From Actinomycetes bacterium (lineage in GTDB: Bacteria > Actinomycetota > Actinomycetes > Mycobacteriales > Mycobacteriaceae), in contig JAHZJY010000393.1 in NCBI GenBank assembly GCA_022600695.1, forward strand, positions 1-5,942: DNA of 5,942 nt. Direction: 5' to 3'. Shown here piece by piece: positions 1-5,942 of the stretch (positions are counted from its first letter, which is position 1; each line of letters begins with the position of its first letter). The translations under genes were made by a program, and so were the position numbers. The notes beneath the pieces were generated by a model, which was given only the letters and a program-made list of their open reading frames with translations, did not search any database and was not told where the DNA came from.

Positions 1-642
1 CACGGCGCGGTCGGTCGGATCGATGCGGCTGCGTTGACCGTTCCAGATCAGGTACGTGGCGCCGCGGTGGGCGGCCAGCACGGCCTGGGCCGGGGTCATC
101 GGGGCGGCGCGGCCCCCGCCGGACACCGCGCCGGCGATCGTTGTCACGGTGAGCGACCCGCCACTGCCGCGGACCGGAGCGGTGTCGCAGACCGCCCACG
201 CCGACATCGGATTGGCCGCTATCGCCAGATCATCGGGAACACCGGGGATGCCGATCATCGGCCCGGTGGGGTACTTGTCGATCTCCGGGGATTTCACCCA
301 GGTCGGCGATGACGCACTCCCGGTGGCCAGCCGGGCCGAGGTGAGGTTGAGCGCCGGATGCAGCCGGCCGTCGATGTCGGCGTACAGCGCGCCGGTGTCC
401 CGGTTGCCGACGATCACCGACTGGCCTACCAGGCCGGCCGGTTTCATGACGTTCAGCAGCGCCATCCAACCGCATCCCAGCAGCACGAAGACCAGGGACA
501 GCGCCAGCGCCGCCTGCTGCTTGCGGTCATCGTGGCGCATCCGCACCGAGAACCTGGTGAGCGCGGCACGCAGGCGCCGGTTGTAGAACAGATGACCGGA
601 GTTCTGGTCCCGGTTGGACAGGTTCAGCGGCACGAGGGCCAT
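1..642 (-). CDS. eccB: Type VII secretion protein EccB, ESX-2-like (partial, 5' end)
   Basis: EccB is a core subunit of the ESX membrane complex (with EccC, EccD, EccE). It has a short cytoplasmic N-terminus, one transmembrane helix and a large periplasmic domain. The first 214 residues are present and the gene runs off the left edge; family members are about 480-500 aa. The N-terminus carries NRDQNSGHLFYNRRLRAA (about residues 10-27), then RMRHDDRK, a hydrophobic helix at about residues 44-63, and a periplasmic part with GALYADIDGRLHPALNLTSA and AWAVCDT (Cys152). This Cys fits the first Cys of the disulfide known in EccB1. From memory, the NRDQNSGHLFYNRR pattern is that of EccB2 (Rv3895c), so I assign it to an ESX-2-like system; the EccB family call is firmer than the subtype. 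Start: ATG at 642, 7 bases after the upstream stop. An in-frame GTG at 633, preceded by GGGATGG, is an alternative that would match the remembered M. tuberculosis N-terminus better. Confidence 0.9.
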   Translation of the reverse strand, partial: MALVPLNLSNRDQNSGHLFYNRRLRAALTRFSVRMRHDDRKQQAALALSLVFVLLGCGWMALLNVMKPAGLVGQSVIVGNRDTGALYADIDGRLHPALNLTSARLATGSASSPTWVKSPEIDKYPTGPMIGIPGVPDDLAIAANPMSAWAVCDTAPVRGSGGSLTVTTIAGAVSGGGRAAPMTPAQAVLAAHRGATYLIWNGQRSRIDPTDRAV

Positions 643-649
643 CCCGTTG

Positions 650-967
650 TCACTGCAGTTCCCCCCCGTGGCGGCGCTGGTGGTCATCCCGGACCTCGTC
701 GCGCAGCGCGGCGAACGCGATGTTGAGCCGCTCGGCGAGCTCGGTATGGGTGTAGTCGGTGGTGATCCCGGGGTGCAGGGTCAGGCCGATCAGTTTGCCG
801 TCGGCGTTGGCGACCGCCTGGATATCGCCCATGTCGACGCTGTAGGTGACGTTCTCGGCCTCGGCGACCAGGGCCTCCCACCGCTGCGCCGCCTCCTCCA
901 GATCCCGCAGGACGGCGTCGACGAGCTCCCTGTCGCTAACCCACTGTCCCCCGGCGCCCCCCACCAT
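650..967 (-). CDS. YbaB/EbfC-like small protein at the head of the ESX operon
   Basis: Small protein of 105 aa from ATG 967. The layout is YbaB-like: an N-terminal helix (DRELVDAVLRDLEEAAQRWE), a central beta part with AVANADGKLIGLTLHP, then a C-terminal helix (ELAERLNIAFAALRDEVRDD). YbaB/EbfC proteins are small nucleoid-associated dimers. In mycobacterial ESX loci, members of this fold such as EspL of ESX-1 act as ESX-associated cytosolic proteins. No transmembrane segment or WXG motif is seen, so it is not an Esx substrate. It lies 7 bases ahead of eccB on the same strand, so co-transcription is very likely. Start choice: GTG 973, ATG 967 and GTG 964 are in frame; ATG 967 is chosen because it is the only ATG, though it has no clear ribosome site and a leaderless start at 967 or 964 is possible. 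Function in secretion is inferred from context and from the EspL analogy. Confidence 0.75.
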   Translation of the reverse strand: MVGGAGGQWVSDRELVDAVLRDLEEAAQRWEALVAEAENVTYSVDMGDIQAVANADGKLIGLTLHPGITTDYTHTELAERLNIAFAALRDEVRDDHQRRHGGELQ

Positions 968-971
968 GGGC

Positions 972-1002
972 ACAGTATTGCGACACTGCTGAACTGGGTC
1001 AA
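972..1002 (-). promoter_or_regulatory. Candidate sigma-A-type promoter for the ybaB-like/eccB genes
   Basis: Read on the minus strand there is TTGACC (1002-997), a 19-base spacer and TACTGT (977-972). The -10 fits the mycobacterial TANNNT consensus and the -35 is close to TTGACA, although the spacer is 1-2 bases longer than ideal. Transcription would begin about 6-8 bases after the -10, at or just inside the start codons at 967 and 964. The mRNA would then have little or no leader, which agrees with the lack of a ribosome binding site. Prediction from sequence only. Confidence 0.5.
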
Positions 1003-1010
1003 TTCAGTTC
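990..1010. promoter_or_regulatory. Candidate operator: imperfect palindrome over the -35 box
   Basis: GAACTG (991-996) is repeated in inverted form as CAGTTC (1005-1010) around an 8-base centre. An alternative 17-base reading, TGAACTGGGTCAATTCA (990-1006), has half-sites matching at 6 of 8 positions. Either way the symmetry covers the predicted -35 box at 997-1002 and lies between two divergent genes, a usual place for a repressor site. No regulator gene is visible in the window, and short palindromes arise by chance. Confidence 0.3.
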
Positions 1011-1059
1011 CCACAGCACTTTGCGTTGTCACGGATAGCGCCCCGCAGCAATCGCCCAC

Positions 1060-1072
1060 TAGGGTCGGTGGG
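1060..1072 (+). promoter_or_regulatory. Candidate -10 box and leaderless start of the LLM oxidoreductase
   Basis: TAGGGT (1060-1065) fits TANNNT. In mycobacterial promoters the last T of this box is at -7, which puts +1 at 1072, exactly the G of the GTG start codon. There is no purine-rich ribosome site at normal distance, so a leaderless mRNA is the simplest reading. No good -35 is seen; TTGTCA at 1026-1031 is too far upstream (28-base gap). Many mycobacterial promoters have only the -10. Confidence 0.45.
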
Positions 1073-1944
1073 TGCGATTCGCGTTCAAGACCTCACCGCA
1101 GAACACCACCTGGGCAGACCTGCTGGCGGTGTGGCGGGCCGCCGACGATATCGACGTCTACGAGTCCGGTTGGACCTTCGACCACTTCTACCCGATCTTC
1201 GCTGACCCGGCCGGGCCGTGCCTGGAGGGCTGGACCACCCTGACCGCACTGGCCCAGGCCACCGCCCGGCTGCGACTGGGGGTGCTGGTCACCGGCATCC
1301 ACTATCGCCACCCGGCGGTGCTGGCCAATATGGCCGCCGCACTGGACGTCATCTCCGACGGACGGCTGGAACTCGGCCTCGGAGCCGGGTGGAACGAGCA
1401 GGAGTCGGCGGCCTACGGCATCGAACTGGGCACGCTGACCGAGCGCTTCGACCGGTTCGAGGAGGCCTGTCAGGTGATCATCGGGCTGCTCAGCCGGCCG
1501 ACGACCGACTTCGACGGGAAGTTCTATCAACTCACCGCGGCCCGTAACGAACCCAAGGGTCCGCAGCGCCCGCACCCACCGATCTGCATCGGCGGCAGCG
1601 GCGAGAAGCGCACCCTGCACATCACCGCCCGCTACGCGCAGCACTGGAACTTCGTCGGCGGGACACCGGCGGAATTCGCCCGCAAGCGCGACGTCCTGAA
1701 GGCGCACTGCGCCGATATCGGCCGCAATCCGAAGGAGATCATGCTCTCCGCGCACCTTCGGCTGACCGCCGAGCGCGGGCACCGGGGCGTCATCGAGGAC
1801 GCGATCGCGCTGGGCGCGGAGGGGCTGGATCTGGCGATCGTCTACCTGCCGCTACCGCATGACCCGGCGGTGCTGGAACCGTTGGCCGAGGCCATCCGGG
1901 ACTCCGGGCTGTGGACTCCGCCGGAGGCGGCCGGGGTCAGCTGA
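1072..1944 (+). CDS. LLM-class (probably F420-dependent) oxidoreductase
   Basis: This 290-aa protein belongs to the luciferase-like monooxygenase fold (TIM barrel). Mycobacteria have many members that use reduced or oxidised coenzyme F420, and sometimes FMN, for hydride transfer to varied substrates. Family signs are WTFDHFYPIF (about residues 34-43), TARLRLGVLVTGIHYRHPAV (64-83), the LDVISDGRLELGLGAGWNEQ stretch (91-110), ERFDRFEEACQVI (124-136) and PPICIGGSGEKRTLHITARY (169-188). Length is close to that of short family members (about 280-350 aa). The F420 assignment rests on resemblance to mycobacterial LLM proteins and not on a decisive residue; the substrate cannot be told. The start is GTG at 1072, where the MRFAFKTSP beta strand begins. 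The gene is divergent from the ybaB-like/eccB pair and its stop overlaps by 8 bases the end of the small minus-strand frame. It has no visible link to secretion. Confidence 0.88.
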   Translation: MRFAFKTSPQNTTWADLLAVWRAADDIDVYESGWTFDHFYPIFADPAGPCLEGWTTLTALAQATARLRLGVLVTGIHYRHPAVLANMAAALDVISDGRLELGLGAGWNEQESAAYGIELGTLTERFDRFEEACQVIIGLLSRPTTDFDGKFYQLTAARNEPKGPQRPHPPICIGGSGEKRTLHITARYAQHWNFVGGTPAEFARKRDVLKAHCADIGRNPKEIMLSAHLRLTAERGHRGVIEDAIALGAEGLDLAIVYLPLPHDPAVLEPLAEAIRDSGLWTPPEAAGVS

Positions 1945-2170
1945 ACAGCCCGTAGCGCATCAGTTCGTCGGAGGTGACCAGCCGTTCGTGCCTGGCGGGA
2001 AACTCCCGGCTCTTGAAGGGGTGGCGCGCCAGCGACCACACCATGCGGCCCACTCGGGACAGCGCCAGCGGGTTGAGGATCGGGATCGGGTTGAGCAACA
2101 CGAGATCTCTCCAGTGGTCGACATCGTTGACAACCGGGAACACATTAACCGCAGCGCCCCACTCCAGCAA
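1937..2170 (-). CDS. Unidentified small frame, possibly a 3' remnant of a longer gene
   Basis: I do not recognise this protein of at most 77 aa. The frame opens with TTG at 2170 directly after an in-frame TAA, with no ribosome site; GTG at 2143 is another start. From about residue 25 (VLLNPIPILNPLALSRVGRM) to the end (SREFPARHERLVTSDELMRY) the codons have strong G/C third positions, as in real genes here. The first 20 or so codons are richer in A/T at that position (GTT, AAT, GTT, GAT, AGA, GAT). This looks like a genuine coding C-terminus with a weak or lost front. The middle is mildly hydrophobic, but prolines and charges argue against a clear membrane helix. Its end overlaps by 8 bases the end of the convergent oxidoreductase gene. 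In M. tuberculosis a small gene (Rv3857c) also lies just downstream of gltD; that is a positional parallel only. It may be real, a remnant, or not expressed. Confidence 0.4.
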   Translation of the reverse strand: MLEWGAAVNVFPVVNDVDHWRDLVLLNPIPILNPLALSRVGRMVWSLARHPFKSREFPARHERLVTSDELMRYGLFS

Positions 2171-2245
2171 TTAGAGCTGAATCACACTGTCACGCCGGGG
2201 AGGCGCGCCGTTGCTGGTCGAGTGTTCCTGGTGTTACTGAAGTGG

Positions 2246-3704
2246 CTATCGTTGCGGGACGGCGGTCGGGGCGATAGGCGCCGGCAAAGCCGTATGACCC
2301 ATCAGGTAGCGGTCCACCCCGGCCGCGGCGGCCCGCCCCTCGGCGATCGCCCACACGATCAGCGACTGCCCGCGACCCATATCGCCGGCGACGAACACCC
2401 CGGGCACCGAGGTCTCATAGTCGTCGGAGCGGCACACATTGCCCCGGTCGGTGAGTTCGACACCCAGGTCGGTCAGCAAGCCGGGCTTCTCCGGCCCGAC
2501 GAAGCCCATGGCCAGCAGCACCAGGTCCGCCTCCAGTTCGAAGTCGCTGCCCTCGACCTTCTCGAACCTGCCGCCGGACATCACCACCTCGTGGGCCCGC
2601 AGCCCGGTGACGGCGCCCTCGCTGCCGAGGAACCGCTCGGTGTTGACCGAGAAGACCCGCTCGCCGCCCTCCTCGTGAGCCGACGACACCCGGAACATCA
2701 GCGGATAGGTCGGCCACGGGGTGGAATCCGCCCGATGCTCCGGCGGTCGCGGCATGATCTCGAACTGGTGGACCTCCGCCGCACCCTGCCGGTGCGCCGT
2801 GCCCAGGCAGTCCGCCCCGGTGTCACCGCCACCGATGATGATCACCCGCTTACCCCGCGCGGTGATCGGCGGTTCGCCGTCGGCATCGAGCACCGGATCA
2901 CCATGGGTGGCCCGGTTCGCCCACGGCAGATATTCCATGGCCTGGTGGATGCCGGCGAACTGGCGGCCGGGAACGGGCAGATCGCGCCAGTCGGTGGCCC
3001 CGCCGGCCAGCACCACCGCGTCGAAGCGCTCCCGCAGTTCGTCGGCCGCGAGGTCGACGCCGACATTCACACCGGCCTTGAACTTGGTGCCCTCGGCAAC
3101 CATCTGCTCGAGGCGCCGGTCGATGTGGTGTTTCTCCATTTTGAATTCCGGGATGCCGTAGCGCAGCAGACCGCCGATCCGGTCCGCGCGTTCGAACACG
3201 GTGACCTCGTGCCCGGCGCGGGTCAGCTGCTGAGCCGCGGCCAGCCCGGCCGGACCCGAACCCACCACGGCAACCGACTTGCCGGTCACCAGGTGCGGCC
3301 GGTTGGGCTGCACCCAACCCTCGTCGAAGGCGTTGTCGATGATCTCGACCTCGACCTGCTTGATGGTCACCGGATCGGCGTTGATACCCAGCACACACGA
3401 CGACTCACAGGGCGCCGGGCACAACCGGCCGGTGAACTCCGGGAAGTTGTTGGTGGCATGCAACCGCTCGATGGCGTCCCGCCACCGGTCCTGGTAGACC
3501 AGGTCATTCCATTCCGGAATCAGATTGCCCAGTGGACAGCCGTTGTGGCAGAACGGAATTCCGCAGTCCATACAGCGCGAGGCCTGCTCCTGCAACGCCC
3601 CGTGGTCGAAGTCCTCGTAGACCTCGTTCCAGTCCCGCAGCCGCAGTGGAACAGGCCGCCGCTTCGGGGTCTCGCGACGGGTGTGCTTGAGGAAACCGCT
3701 CGGA

Positions 3705-3712
<8 letters not shown>
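2246..3712 (-). CDS. gltD: Glutamate synthase small subunit (NADPH-dependent GOGAT, beta chain)
   Basis: GltD takes electrons from NADPH through FAD and passes them by [4Fe-4S] clusters to GltB, where glutamine and 2-oxoglutarate become two glutamates. The complete protein is 488 aa, the usual length. The N-terminal Fe-S domain has cysteines at 47, 50, 55 and 59 ([13 protein letters not shown]) and at 98, 102 and 106 (CPAPCESSC). The FAD-binding GSGPAG is at 151-156, the NADPH-binding GGGDTG at 294-299, and the closing FAD motif [18 protein letters not shown] at about 439-456. Nothing essential is missing. The start is GTG at 3712: the protein then begins [14 protein letters not shown], as the family does. 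A longer reading from 3769 would add 19 residues unlike GltD and is just antisense-free overlap with the end of gltB. The start overlaps the gltB stop by 8 bases, which suggests translational coupling and equal subunit supply. Confidence 0.97.

Positions 3713-5942
<2,230 letters not shown>

Noticed and set aside
56..586. Plus-strand frame of 176 codons opposite eccB
   Set aside because: EccB on the minus strand gives a transmembrane helix and conserved family sequence in a continuous frame; this one is an antisense by-product.
1026..1031. TTGTCA as a -35 box for the oxidoreductase promoter
   Set aside because: The gap to TAGGGT is 28 bases, too long for a sigma-A promoter.
1093..1782. Minus-strand frame of 229 codons opposite the LLM oxidoreductase
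   Set aside because: Shadow of the plus-strand gene, whose family motifs are clear; the antisense protein resembles nothing known to me.
2164..2217. Inverted repeat CCAGCAA / TTGCTGG around a GC-rich core, tested as a gltD terminator
   Set aside because: The arms are only 7 bases with a 40-base gap, the inner CGCC/GGCG stem is 4 bases, and no U-tract follows; chance is a sufficient explanation.

Overview
The window looks like chromosomal DNA from a mycobacterium, probably a Mycolicibacterium-type or other non-tuberculous species. GC content is high, codon third positions are mostly G or C, GTG starts are common, and every recognisable gene is of a type typical of mycobacteria: an ESX (type VII secretion) EccB protein, a coenzyme F420-type luciferase-like oxidoreductase, and actinobacterial glutamate synthase subunits. 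The species call is an inference from gene content.

Left part (1-967, minus strand): a two-gene start of a type VII secretion locus. A small YbaB/EbfC-like gene (650-967) is followed after 7 bases by eccB (1-642), which runs off the left edge. The N-terminal half of the EccB protein resembles what I remember of EccB2 from ESX-2 more than EccB of ESX-1, -3 or -5. The rest of the ESX cluster should lie to the left of the window.

Middle (968-1071): a short divergent promoter region. It holds a sigma-A-like promoter for the ybaB-like/eccB pair, an imperfect palindrome over its -35 box, and a TANNNT -10 box placed so that the rightward gene would begin on its own first base (leaderless). That gene (1072-1944, plus strand) encodes a luciferase-like monooxygenase-fold, probably F420-dependent, oxidoreductase. 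Its 3' end overlaps by 8 bases the 3' end of an unidentified small minus-strand frame (1937-2170) that may be the remnant of a longer gene.

Right part (2246-5942, minus strand): glutamate synthase. gltB (large subunit, 3' half only, entering from the right edge) is followed by gltD (small subunit, complete, 488 aa), with an 8-base overlap of the gltB stop and gltD start. The two subunits form the NADPH-dependent GOGAT enzyme that makes two glutamates from glutamine and 2-oxoglutarate. The Fe-S cysteines, FAD and NADPH motifs are intact, so the enzyme looks functional.

There is no gene-free stretch above 300 bases, and I see no RNA gene, mobile element or CRISPR array. I do not see a clearly new system. 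The points most worth checking are the regulatory architecture of the divergent region, the YbaB-like gene at the head of an ESX-2-like operon, the position of that operon beside gltBD, and the small unexplained frame.
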